Shown here in pieces: positions 28,886 through 38,423 of a stretch of 42,821 nucleotides of DNA; position 1 is the stretch's first letter; each line of letters starts with the position of its first letter. Source of the stretch: Candidatus Altimarinota bacterium (GTDB taxonomy: Bacteria; Patescibacteriota; Gracilibacteria; BD1-5; UBA6164); contig JAHDCR010000001.1 of NCBI GenBank assembly GCA_020629795.1, positions 282,136-324,956 of the forward strand, given 5' to 3'. The position numbers and the translations under genes are program-made. The notes below the pieces were generated by a model, which had not been told where the DNA came from, made no database searches, and saw nothing but the letters and a program-made list of their open reading frames with translations.

Positions 28886-29989
28886 TTAGTCAATTATCTC
28901 TAAGCCATTAGAGTCATATGTGTATGTATGTGACTTATCTTTAAATATAGGAGTATACATGTTCTCTTCGATTAATTCAAATGTAATTGGATCGACTCAT
29001 TCAAGTATTTTTTCTCTAAAATAAACGTAATTTTTATCTTTTGCAAATATTCAATAAGAGATTACCTCAAAGGTTTTAAAATCAGCCTGCTCTATCATAA
29101 CATCTCCAATCCTATCCGCTAATACATAAATTGCTACTCAGTTAGTTTTATAAAGTCATTTAATTGTTTGTAGGATGTCTACTGCTGATTGACCAGGGAT
29201 TATCTTTGAAGTAGTATCTTCACAAATGGAATACTTTCAAGTATCAGTAATGATATCGGAATTGATAGCAATAGGAAATGCAGCTGTTTCATTATGAGAG
29301 AGCTCTGGTAAATCATCTATGAGACTACATTTATATATTTTTTCATAAGTAAGTATATTTATAGCACATGTATCTCAATTTTTTTCAATGGTAAAATCAT
29401 TAATTCAAATACGTCATTTTGCATTTGTACAAGTAATCATGCTTGTACCTAAACATTGCAAAGACTCAATACTTCCTATGTAATTTTCATCATTTTGTTC
29501 TATAAAATCTAACTTAGGTACAGTTCAGCAATCAAGTATATTTTTTGCCTTATGTTCCGATGGTATTTCTTGATTATCATTTTCTATCACTATTGTTTCT
29601 GGATTATCTAAAGGTTTAGATTCTTCATTTATTGAACTAGATACATCTAGGTTATTCTTGTGTATTAATTCTGCTTTTAGGACTATGTAATCTATAAGTA
29701 GTTTTACTTCTTGGTCTTTTAAACTATTTCATAATTTTATTTTAACAGAAGAAACTTGATTTGTTATAGTATTTATTTTTTCTGTGTCACCTTTGTATTT
29801 TTCGAAATACTTATCAAGAGCTTTTACATATAACTCTCATTTTGAACTATTCTTTTCTAGTTCACGTTTTTTAATGATTATATCTTTTAATATCACCATC
29901 TTTGTTCTTTCAATAGAAAACACATACTGAATATGTAGAGTACTAAAAATGAATATAGTAAGACTAGAAAGTATAAGAATTTTCTTCAT
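28886..29989 (-). CDS. Secreted DKNYY-repeat protein
   Basis: The 367-residue product starts MKKILILSSLTIFIFSTLHI, a signal-type N-terminus, so it is probably exported. A helical region (about 25-150) is followed by a Cys-containing domain (about 165-270; at least six Cys: LDCG, LQCLG, ITC, DTCAI, YKC, SICED) and a DKNYY-type C-terminus with FAKDKNYVYF, LEGVDPITFELI and FKDKSHTYTYD. DKNYY repeats occur in secreted proteins of unknown role. The paired cysteines suggest disulfides, which fits the neighbouring thioredoxin-fold gene, but that link is inference. Confidence 0.75.
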
Positions 29990-30005
29990 GAATACATACT
30001 AAAAA

Positions 30006-30042
30006 ATAAAGCTAGAATCATAGTATTGATTTCTAGCTTTAT
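30006..30042 (-). terminator. Terminator of the double thioredoxin-fold gene
   Basis: ATAAAGCTAGAA (30006-30017) pairs with TTCTAGCTTTAT (30031-30042). On the minus strand it is followed by a T-run, so it ends the gene at 30063. Confidence 0.85.
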
Positions 30043-30062
30043 AGAAAATATTTTTGAGCGTA

Positions 30063-31268
30063 TTACTCAGCCAACATTTTATCAATGATAGTTTCAAATG
30101 AAGCAGTAGGGTACGCTCCAGAGATTACTTCATATTCACCAGTAGCATTATTTATGAGCGCATTACCAGGAGTACCTGTAACACCAAATACGTTTTGACC
30201 AGTTGTTTGCTGCGCGAGAGCTTTGTCTTTATATCTATCTGAAGCAACACATTCTGTAAGTACATCTTTATTCGCTCCTAGTTCTACAGCTAAATCATAA
30301 AAGCCATCAAGGGAGAAGTTGTTATTGTTGTATTTATCAAATGAATTTTCAATAAGGGCATAATAATCAACTCCTTGTTCATTTGCACACTCTAGAGCTT
30401 GAGCAGCTGGGAGAGCGTTTGCGTGAAAATCTAGTGGGAAATGTTGGAAAATAATATTTAAGTCATCACCATATTTTTCTTGAAGAGCTTTTGGTGTACC
30501 ATCGTTGTGAAGTTTAGCACAAAATGGACACTCTAAATCAGAGTACTCTATATAAGTAATCGCTGCATCTGGATTTCCATCGATAACAGAGTCAGCTTTT
30601 ATAGCATCTATTTCACTCATATCATCGAGTACTAAAAATCATTTATCACTTCGTGATGCAAAAGGATTAAATTTTGCTCCAAGCGCGAGTGAGTATTGTC
30701 CATCAGGAAGAACTGTAAGATATGGTACAATTTGACCAGCATCATTAAGTGAGTTGTCACTAAAAATAATTGCTGGAAGAGCTGTTATGTTATTTTCTGT
30801 TAGGTAGTCAGATACACCAGAGTCAGAAAAGTCCTGTCTTACAAAGGTAGCTGAAGATAGGTATGGAAGCGCTTGTAATTGAGAAAGTACTTCACTAGTC
30901 TGACAGTCACTACATCGAGCGTCATCAATTACAGTAACGATTATTTCTTCAGCTGTAGTAGTAGTAACTACTCAACCAGGAACATCATTTTTAGACACCA
31001 TTTGTCCTACATAAAATGCTAGCCCAGCAATGATAAGAAGAAGAAATATGATTGCTCCATATAACAAATGTATCATGCTCGCATTATTTTTTATTTCTTG
31101 AGCATTTTCTTCAATATGTCTTGCATTTTCTTTTGCGAGATTTGAAGCCGGTGCTTTCCTTGCTGCAGCTGTAGTTGTAGTTTTTCTAGCAGTAGGTTTT
31201 CTTGTAGTTTTTGTTGCAGTTGTTTTTTTGGCTGCAGTTGTAGTTTCTGTTTCTTTCTTAACGGGCAT
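30063..31268 (-). CDS. Membrane-anchored protein with two thioredoxin folds (DsbA-like C-terminal domain)
   Basis: The 401-residue protein has a low-complexity N-terminus rich in Lys, Thr and Ala (1-45), a short helix, one membrane helix (about 68-88), then two extracytoplasmic domains. The first (about 100-200) holds a CSDC redox motif near residue 118 and cis-Pro-like TALPAIIF. The second (about 220-400) is DsbA/DSBA-oxidoreductase-like: YIEYSDLECPFCAKLH with CPFC near 246, HFPLDFHANALPAAQALECA, and GVTGTPGNALI with the cis-proline. Such proteins oxidise or isomerise disulfides in exported proteins. Two CxxC domains in one chain suggest internal electron transfer, but this is inferred. Start at MPVKKE; an upstream ATG at 31295 is possible. 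Confidence 0.87.
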
Positions 31269-31388
31269 AATTTGTAATATTAAATTAAATAACATATATA
31301 TAATATCTGTTTTTTGAATCTTCGCGAGATAAAAATATATTTTTCACCTTCAATAAACATTAATTTTATGTATAAAATACTATTTAAA

Positions 31389-31419
31389 AATAATACCTAC
31401 TTTATAAGCAGGTATTATT
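31389..31419 (-). terminator. Hairpin downstream of tRNA-Arg
   Basis: AATAATACCT (31389-31398) pairs with AGGTATTATT (31410-31419). It follows tRNA-Arg on the minus strand and probably ends that transcript. Confidence 0.65.
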
Positions 31420-31445
31420 TACTTTTATCGAAAATAGAAACTTAA

Positions 31446-31520
31446 TGGTATCCCCGGCTGGAATCGAACCAACATCTACCCCTTAGGAGGGGGTTGTTCT
31501 ATCCGTTGAACTACAAGGAC
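31446..31520 (-). tRNA. tRNA-Arg (anticodon CCT), CCA encoded
   Basis: Acceptor stem GTCCTTG pairs with CGGGGAT (G1-U72 and two further wobbles). The anticodon loop CTCCTAA carries CCT, the T-loop is GGTTCGATT, and CCA is encoded. It lies just after the stop of the membrane HTH gene. Confidence 0.9.
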
Positions 31521-31538
31521 AGATACTCAAAATAGAGC

Positions 31539-32132
31539 CTATACTCTAATAAAGAGTAAAAAAATTATTATTAATACTCACAGAACTACGGTTCATAGGA
31601 GTATCATATTAGTAGTTTTTTCGTATTTTAGTTTTTGTGTCAGTTCTGCAGCTTGTTCTTTGAGTGAGCTATTTTCGTTTGCAATATGACCTTTTGATTC
31701 TTCTAAAAGGAATTGTGATTTTTTAAACTCTACAAGACTAACGGAGTTTTTAGCGATTTCTTGAGCTTGTCCAAGACGTATTGATAGATCTTGGATAGCT
31801 TTATCCTTTGTTTGTATTTCACCTCTCAGATCTAAATATATTTTTTCTAGAGTCGCTCTACTTTGAGCATCCATAACTGAAGTAGAACTTGTTTTTGCTT
31901 GATGGAAGTCACTTTTAGATTCACTATAGCTTTGTTTTTTTTCTTGAGGCATTATTACCTCCGGCTTGCTATGCGTTGATTCTCCTGAAATATTTTCAAT
32001 ATCTTTCGAGTGAATGTATATGATTTTTCCTTCTTTTTTACTTCGAAGTTTTCATGATTTGATGTATCTATCAACACTTCTTGTAGAAACTCAAAGTATA
32101 TCTGCAGCATCTTGACGAGTAATACTATACAT
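31539..32132 (-). CDS. HTH DNA-binding protein with coiled coil and C-terminal membrane anchor
   Basis: The 197-residue protein joins three parts. Residues 1-45 form a MerR/excisionase-like helix-turn-helix: ITRQDAADILGVSTRSVDRY followed by the wing KLRSKKEGKIIYIHSKDI. Residues about 80-175 are a long polar coiled coil. The last 20 residues, LLGTVVLGVLIIIFLLFIRV, are a membrane helix with almost nothing after it, a tail anchor. The layout suggests a transcription regulator tethered to the membrane. Inside the gene, GGAGGT lies 5 nt before an in-frame ATG (31952) that would give a form lacking the HTH. I chose the longer start because the HTH is complete and in frame. Confidence 0.78.
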
Positions 32133-32243
32133 TGTCCTTTTTTTAAAAATATTTTTTGTCTACAATACTATAGAGAAATTCAGTACCTAAGCAAAAGTTT
32201 TTGTCTACTTTGAATATAATTAAGAAAAACATTAGTAAAATAC

Positions 32244-32270
32244 TTGACGCAGAGATTATTTGTATATAAT
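32244..32270 (+). promoter_or_regulatory. Promoter of the tRNA-Glu/fMet/Met cluster
   Basis: TTGACG (32244-32249) and TATAAT (32265-32270) are separated by 15 nt and followed by ACCCGAG. tRNA-Glu starts 33 bp downstream. Confidence 0.7.
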
Positions 32271-32302
32271 ACCCGAGCTTTAGAAATAAAAAGCATATCT
32301 GT

Positions 32303-32377
32303 GTCGCCATCGTCTAGTGGTTAGGACACCTGGTTTTCATCCAGGTAACCGGAGTTCGATTCTCCGTGGCGATACCA
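32303..32377 (+). tRNA. tRNA-Glu (anticodon TTC), CCA encoded
   Basis: Acceptor stem GTCGCCA pairs with TGGCGAT, with a G1-U72 wobble. The anticodon stem CCTGG/CCAGG encloses TTTTCAT with TTC. CCA is encoded. Confidence 0.93.
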
Positions 32378-32384
32378 TATATAC

Positions 32385-32459
32385 CGCGGAGTGGAGAAGT
32401 GGTATCTCGCCAGGCTCATAACCTGGAGGTCATTGGTTCGATTCCAATCTCCGCAACCA
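32385..32459 (+). tRNA. Initiator tRNA-fMet (anticodon CAT), CCA encoded
   Basis: The acceptor stem has C1 opposite A72 (CGCGGAG with CTCCGCA), the mismatch that marks bacterial initiator tRNA. The anticodon loop is CTCATAA. The anticodon stem keeps two of the three G-C pairs next to the loop (AGG/CCT in place of GGG/CCC), a small departure from the standard initiator. Confidence 0.88.
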
Positions 32460-32469
32460 AAAAAACCTT

Positions 32470-32513
32470 AAAAAAAGGCTGGGACTGAATTCTTCAGCGC
32501 TCAGCCTTTTTAT
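32470..32513 (+). terminator. Terminator between tRNA-fMet and tRNA-Met
   Basis: AAAAAGGCTG pairs with CAGCCTTTTT across a 20-nt loop, ending in T-rich sequence. It would end the Glu-fMet transcript before the next tRNA. Confidence 0.65.
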
Positions 32514-32515
32514 AT

Positions 32516-32592
32516 GTCACTATAGCTCAGTTGGTTAGAGCGCGGGATTCATAACCCCGAGGTCGCAGGTTCAATTCCCGCTAGTGATACCA
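32516..32592 (+). tRNA. tRNA with CAT anticodon (elongator Met, or Ile2 if C34 is lysidine)
   Basis: Acceptor stem GTCACTA pairs with TAGTGAT (G1-U72). The D-arm is AGCTCAGTTGGTTAGAGC, the anticodon loop TTCATAA, and CCA is encoded. It is not the initiator because it lacks the C1-A72 mismatch. The bases resemble common elongator tRNA-Met, but Ile2 cannot be excluded by sequence alone. Confidence 0.85.
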
Positions 32593-32691
32593 AAAACTTT
32601 TGAAAATAAACTCTTGTAATAAAGAGTTTATTTTTTTACTTTTAGGCAAAAATACCTACAATTTGCAAGTTATAAAATATAAAAGAAATAT

Positions 32692-34068
32692 ATGTTCATA
32701 GATGAAGTATCAATCAAGGTAATCGCTGGAAAATGAGGTGATGGTCTTGTGTCGTGGAGAAGAGAAAAGTATATTCCAAAAGGAGGTCCTTGGGGATGAG
32801 ATGGATGAGATGGATGAGATGTATATCTCTTAGCTGATGAAAATATTAATACCCTAAGTGAATATCGTCATAAAAAGATTATTACTGCAGAAAACGGTGA
32901 AAAAGGAATGCCAAATTTATGTCACTGACGTAATGGTGAAGATCTCGTTTTACGAGTCCCTGCGTGAACACTTATTAGAGATGAAGAAAGTAGGAATCTT
33001 ATATACGACCTTAAAAACCATGGAGAAAAAATCTGTATAGCTAAAGGTGGTCGTGGATGATACGGAAATGCCCACTTTACAAGCTCTACTCGTCAAGCTC
33101 CTGGCTTTGCGGAACTTTGAGATATCCCAGAAGAGAGAGAAATATATCTTGAACTTAAACTGGTTGCAGATATTTGAATAATATGAGTCCCAAGTGCTGG
33201 TAAATCGACGCTTATTTCTAAGCTCTCAAATGTAAAACCTAAAATTGGTGACTACCCATTTACAACTCTGACTCCAAATCTAGGTGTCATGGATCATAAA
33301 TGAAAATCTTTAGTGCTTGAAGATGTTCCGGGACTTATTCCTGGAGCAAGTGAAGGAAAATGACTCGGTATAGAATTTCTCAAGCATATAGAGAGAACAG
33401 GAGTATTGCTTCATATGCTAGATCTTTATAGACTCGATGATCTCGTTTCTGACTACGAAAATATTCGTTACGAACTTACTGTTTTTTCTGAGTTATTAGC
33501 ACAGAAAGATGAAATTATAGTATTTTCTAAGTCTGACTTACTAGATGAAGAGATGAAGGATCATATAATCTCAGAATTTAATACAAAATTTCCAAATAAA
33601 ACCTGTTTTATGATTTCTGCTGCGACAGGTCAGTGAATCGAGCAGCTGAAAGATTATCTTGCAGAAAATATAGTCTCTGCTGGTGCAATAGCTCAGGAAG
33701 AAAAAATTGAGAGAGCAGAAAATGATGATGGAGTAGTAGTGTTTGATCTACATGGACAAGACTCTGATCCTAAAAGAACTCATGTTGAATATGAGTGAGA
33801 CATGATTTTTTCAGCTTCTGGAAAACGTCTTGAGCAGATAGTGAGAATGACTGACTTTGAAAATAAAGAAGCACTTATGAGAGTCTATGATGTCCTTGAT
33901 AGATTTGGTGTTATAAGAGAAATTGAGAAGAAACTCAGTAAGATACTAGAAGACGAAGATAAAGATAATAGTTTCTTTTTTGAGGGCTCTGACGAGGATA
34001 ATATATCTCCAAAGATTCGAATAGCTGGAAGAGAAGTCCCACTTGAGAAGTTGAAATATAAGTTATAG
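32692..34068 (+). CDS. obg: Obg family GTPase (CgtA/ObgE)
   Basis: Obg binds the 50S subunit and links ribosome assembly to growth and stringent control. The 458-residue protein has the Obg glycine-rich domain (1-155) with [20 protein letters not shown] and a run of Gly-Asp repeats (GGDGGDGGDV) where UGA supplies every other glycine. The GTPase domain follows with P-loop GVPSAGKST (165-173, first glycine UGA), [23 protein letters not shown] and FSKSD. The C-terminal OCT-like domain contains [20 protein letters not shown] and the [20 protein letters not shown] motif. Length and order are normal. It ends with TAG and is followed by a terminator. Confidence 0.96.
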
Positions 34069-34073
34069 AAGCT

Positions 34074-34110
34074 ATAAAATCTCATCAATTTACGGTGAGA
34101 TTTTATATTT
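34074..34110 (+). terminator. Terminator after obg
   Basis: TAAAATCTCATC pairs with GGTGAGATTTTA around a short loop, with T-rich sequence after it. Confidence 0.75.
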
Positions 34111-34185
34111 TGCTTTCTTGCTATTTGAATACTTTTCACTACACTACGCAAGAATTTAAAACATTGTTTAACATAGAAAAACATC

Positions 34186-35262
34186 ATGAAATTTAACCTA
34201 GATACTTTAGTTGAAGAATATCATTCTTTAGAAAAACAGCTCAGTGATCCTGAAATTTTCAAGGATCAAAAGAAAGTGAAGCAAGTAGCAACTCGTAAAA
34301 AATCAATTGAAGAAGCTGTGAATCTATATAAAGAGTACAAAACAATCAGTGAAGCTTTAGATGAAAATAAACAGATGCTTGCTGGAGAAAAAGAAGAAGA
34401 GATGAGAGAATTACTTAAGATGGAAATCTCAGAAGCAGAAAATGCTATTCCAAAATTTGAAGATGATTTAAAGGTAGCGCTCCTTCCAAAAGATCAAAAT
34501 GATGATAAAAATATTATCGTTGAGCTGCGAGCCGGTGCTGGTGGAGATGAAGCAGCACTTTTTGCATGAGAGCTAGCACGCTCATATATAACATTTGCTG
34601 AATCAAGGGGATTTAAAACTGAAATTACTGAAAAATCTGAATCAGAAGCTGGTGGAATCAAAGAAATAATATTCGAAGTTCGAGGAGATGGTGCGTATAG
34701 TATTTTCAAATATGAATCAGGAGTACATAGAGTACAGAGAATCCCAGAAACAGAGAGTAAAGGTCGTGTTCATACTAGTACTATCACAGTTGCTATTATG
34801 CCAGAAGCTGATGATATTGATATTGAAATCAGAGAAGAAGATCTTGATGTAAAAGCTACAAAGTCGTCAGGAGCTGGTGGGCAGCATGTAAATACTACAG
34901 ATTCTGCTATTCATATGGTACATATACCAACATGAGTTTCGGTATTCTGTCAGGAATGAAGATCTCAACATAAAAATAGAGAAAAAGCTTATCAAATACT
35001 TAAAGCCAAGCTCTATGCACTGGAAGAAGAAAAGAAACAGCAAGAACTGTGAGAAGCAAGACTTGCACAAGTAGGATCATGAGATAGATCTGAAAAAATT
35101 AGGACTTATAACTTCCCACAGGATAGAGTCACAGACCACCGTATCTGACAAAACTTTTCATGAATTCCTCAAATAATGACCGGAAGACTTGATCCGATTA
35201 TAGATGCCTGCGCTCTGGCTGATCAACAAATGAAATTAGAACAAGCTGGTAAAACTGATTAG
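34186..35262 (+). CDS. prfA: Peptide chain release factor 1
   Basis: RF1 reads UAA and UAG stops. The 358-residue product is full length. The codon-recognition tripeptide is P187-E-T189 in [18 protein letters not shown], the PxT form of RF1 and not the SPF of RF2. The catalytic GGQ is at 231-233 in [16 protein letters not shown]. It carries UGA glycines itself, so it is translated by the recoded system. With UGA assigned to glycine RF2 is expected to be absent, and none is seen in this window. The gene ends with TAG, one of its own targets. Confidence 0.97.
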
Positions 35263-35265
35263 TAT

Positions 35266-35298
35266 AAAAAATAATCCCTATTTAGGGATTATTTTTTA
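35266..35298 (+). terminator. Bidirectional terminator between prfA and pyrG
   Basis: AAAAAATAATCCCTA pairs with TAGGGATTATTTTTT almost perfectly. It ends prfA and, on the other strand, overlaps the pyrG stop. Confidence 0.85.
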
Positions 35299-36894
35299 TA
35301 TAGAAGCTCTTATGAGTCCTACAAATAGTGGAGCTGGGTTTTCTAATTTACTGCTTAATTCAGGATGTGACTGTGTTGCTGTATAGTAGGGATGAATCTT
35401 GGAATTCATTTCTATAAATTGCACTATTCCAGCAGGGCTAGTTCCTGTGATATTTAAATCCGTACCATTTAATTTTTCTGCAAAACTTGGATGTACTTCA
35501 TATCTATGCCTAAACCGTTCTTCTATTTTATTTCATTTGAGCCTCTCAGCTTCGTTATAGAGATCTTTTATATTTCAAGGTTTCAGTTTACTAACTTGTT
35601 TTCAAAGTCTCATAGTTCCTCATAGATTTACTATGTTTTTTTGACTATCAAGGAGTGTAATGATGTCATTTGGCTTACATTTCTTGTCAAATTCCAGACT
35701 ATTAGCTTGAGGAGTATTTAAAACATTTCTAAAATATTCTATCACCATAAGTTGGAGTCAGAGACAAATTCAAAGACAAGGAATCTTATTTTCTCTAATG
35801 TATGTAATAGTCTCAAGCATATTTTCGATTCATGTATCACCGAATCCTCATGGGATAATACAAGCATTGCATTTTTTTACTTTTTCGATACCGTGTTTTT
35901 TTCGTGTATCTATAAAAATAATATTAGTCTTAACTCAGAGGTGTTTCCCAGCATGTCTTAGCGCTTCAACAACGCTGCTGTAGGAGTCTTCTAAAGCTGT
36001 ATATTTTCATACTATTCATACCGTAATTTCAGATTTTACTTGATTTAGTAACTGAGCACTCCACTCGTGTAGTCTTTCTCATTCATAAAATGGAATTCAA
36101 AGTTTCCCATATAATAGAGCATCAAATTTTTGCTTTTTTAAAAGTTGAGGAACCGTATAGATGCTATCAACATCAGGAAGAGAAAATACTCTATCTTCTC
36201 TTAGGTTTGCAAACAAAGCAATTTTTTCTCGACTTGATTTAGAGAGCTTTTCGGTTCATCTAGCCATTATAATATCTGGGAAAAGTCCTTTTGATTGTAG
36301 TAGATTTACGGACTGCTGTGTTGGCTTTGTCTTTTGCTCGTCTACTCAGCCAGGAACTGGTACATACGTGAGGTGTATATGTAAAAAATCTTCTTTTTTC
36401 TTTTTTCGCTTCATTTGACGAATTGCCTCTAAGTAGAGTTCTACTTCTATATCACCTACTGTTCATCCAACTTCTATCATGCAAATATCTCATCCAGATT
36501 GTGAGAATACCTCTTCTATTCTATCTGATATATGGTTAGTTACATGGGGTATCATTTGGACTGTTTTTCCAAGAAAGTCTCATCGACGTTCTTTCTCAAG
36601 GATTCCAGCAAATATTTTCCCCATAGATATACTTTGGTTTCCAGAACACTCACTTCATAAAAATCTCTCATAATGACCAAAGTCCATATCTACTTCAGCT
36701 CCATCAGCTAAAACAAATACTTCACCATGTTCATGAGGATTCATAGTACCTGGATCAATATTGAGATACCCATCTAATTTTATAGGTGTTACTTTGTATT
36801 TTTCAGAAAAGAAAAATCCGGCAGAGGCAGTGGTAACTCACTTTCCAATTCCGGATATAACTCAACCAGTTATGATAATATATTTTTTTCTCAT
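35296..36894 (-). CDS. pyrG: CTP synthase
   Basis: PyrG makes CTP from UTP, ATP and glutamine. The 532-residue product has the amidoligase domain (1-about 265): ITGGVISGIGKGVTTASAG as P-loop, [36 protein letters not shown], and IEVGGTVGDIE. The class I glutaminase domain follows with the nucleophile elbow PCLGICLGLQ (C377, both flanking glycines UGA) and the His-Pro-Glu triad end SHPELSSK. Length is typical. It converges with prfA and is divergent from the HAD gene. Together with PyrFE it completes a route from orotate to CTP, apart from UMP/UDP kinases outside the window. Confidence 0.97.
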
Positions 36895-37016
36895 TTTATT
36901 TAAGAGTGAGAAATTAAAAAGAAGTATAATGACGATTTACGTTCTAAGAAATTTTATTTATTGATTTTTATGCTGATGTTTTTAGAGTTATAGGTATTAG
37001 ATTCTAATAATATCGT

Positions 37017-37778
37017 GTGAGAAAAAAACTTATAGTTGTAGACGTTGATGCAACGCTTATTGATTCACCACAGCAGAAAATCCCAAGCAGACGGGTTATA
37101 GAACTTATATGAAAATTACAGGATAAGGTGCTTGTTACATGCGCGACTGGTAGATCTCTATCTTGGGCTTTACCAGTTTTACAAGCTGCAAAATTTACTG
37201 CTCCACCTATTCTTTGATGAGGGACATATATTTTAAATATTGATGACTTATCAATTTCTCATAAATTTGAACTTCCACAATATAAACTACAAGAAATTAA
37301 AGATATACTTTCCAAGTATAGGGATGTCCATGTTTTATATAATGATTATACTGAAGAAGATTATTTGGCAGGATGATGGAATCTACAGGGATTTTTAGAT
37401 TTGAAGGAATGTTGGATGATGGAGGTAGTTATGATTTCACATGAGACGGCTGATAATCTTATCGAGTATTTTCAGAAAATTACCTGAGTGACTTCTGTTA
37501 AGATGAACTCTTTTAAGGAATGATTTGTGGATATTCATATTGTACATGAAAATGCGACGAAAGAGCATGCAATTTGAATAATCCAGAGAGAGTTATGAAT
37601 TTCAAAAAAAGATACTATTTGAGTCTGAGACGGATATAATGACTTTCATATATTCAATGCAGTAGGAACTAAAGTTGCCGTATGAAACGCTGTAGAATGA
37701 CTCAAAGAACTCGCTGATGAGATTATTGATGATGTGAAGAATGATCCAATTGCTCAATTATTAGAAAGATATATTTAA
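37017..37778 (+). CDS. HAD-superfamily hydrolase (Cof-like)
   Basis: The 253-residue product has the HAD motif I VVDVDATLIDS (D-x-D-x-T), motif II in CATGRS, a cap domain, and motif IV GVGDGYNDFHIFNAVGTKVA, followed by NAVEGLKELADEII, typical of Cof/phosphoglycolate-type phosphatases. The substrate is unknown. The start is GTG at 37017 because a TAA lies in frame at 37008-37010 and no ATG is close. It is the first of four co-directional genes with short gaps (HAD, HD, ispG, aldo/keto reductase). Confidence 0.85.
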
Positions 37779-37795
37779 AAATTAACCAAAATATT

Positions 37796-38365
37796 ATGAA
37801 CTTACCAACAGCTCAACAAGCACATGACCTGATTGAAAAATACTCAACAAGCACGCAGCAACATCTCTACCAAGTAGGAGAGATTATGAAATACTTTGCC
37901 GGGAAACTCTGAGAAGATACACATTATTGGTGGCTTGTTGGTGTTCTTCATGACATAGACTGGGATTATATCGAAAAAAATGGAGATCAGCATATGAAGT
38001 CTGATTTTGAAAAAATTATGTCTGAAATAGATGCTCCAGCTGAGCTTCTGTGAGATATTAGGTCACATTGATTTTTTTTAGACGGAATTGATGAAGAGCC
38101 AAATACACTTGTAAGAAAGTATATTAATGCAGTCGATGAGCTCTCATGATTTATATGGGCATATTTTCGAATGATCCCATCTGAGGATGTAATGGATATC
38201 AAAGTAAAATCTATTAAAAAGAAACTCAAAGATAAATGATTTGCTGCAGGGGTAGATAGAGAACACTGCAGAAACTGCGAGACTATGCTGGATATTCCTC
38301 TAGATGATTTTATAGAGGATATCAAATTAGCTCTAAAAAATAGTGAGAGAGATTGGAGTAAATAA
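37796..38365 (+). CDS. HD-domain hydrolase
   Basis: The 189-residue product resembles small HD phosphohydrolases: HDLIEKYSTSTQQHLYQVGE gives the first His, and WWLVGVLHDIDWDYI carries the HD pair. The later SHGFFLDGIDEEPN and DELSGFIWAYFRM fit the family, with the downstream Asp for metal. Such proteins cleave phosphoester bonds, often of nucleotides. The substrate is unknown. It lies 17 bp after the HAD gene. Confidence 0.82.
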
Positions 38366-38392
38366 TATCTTGCTTTCACGCTAAAAATAGAC

Positions 38393-38423
38393 AAAATACT
38401 TCTAATATTTCAGAAGTATTTTT
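38393..38423 (+). terminator. Hairpin abutting the ispG start codon
   Basis: AAAATACTTCT (38393-38403) pairs with AGAAGTATTTT (38412-38422), and the T-run reaches the ATG at 38424. It may end HD-gene transcripts or hide the ispG start in mRNA. Confidence 0.6.
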
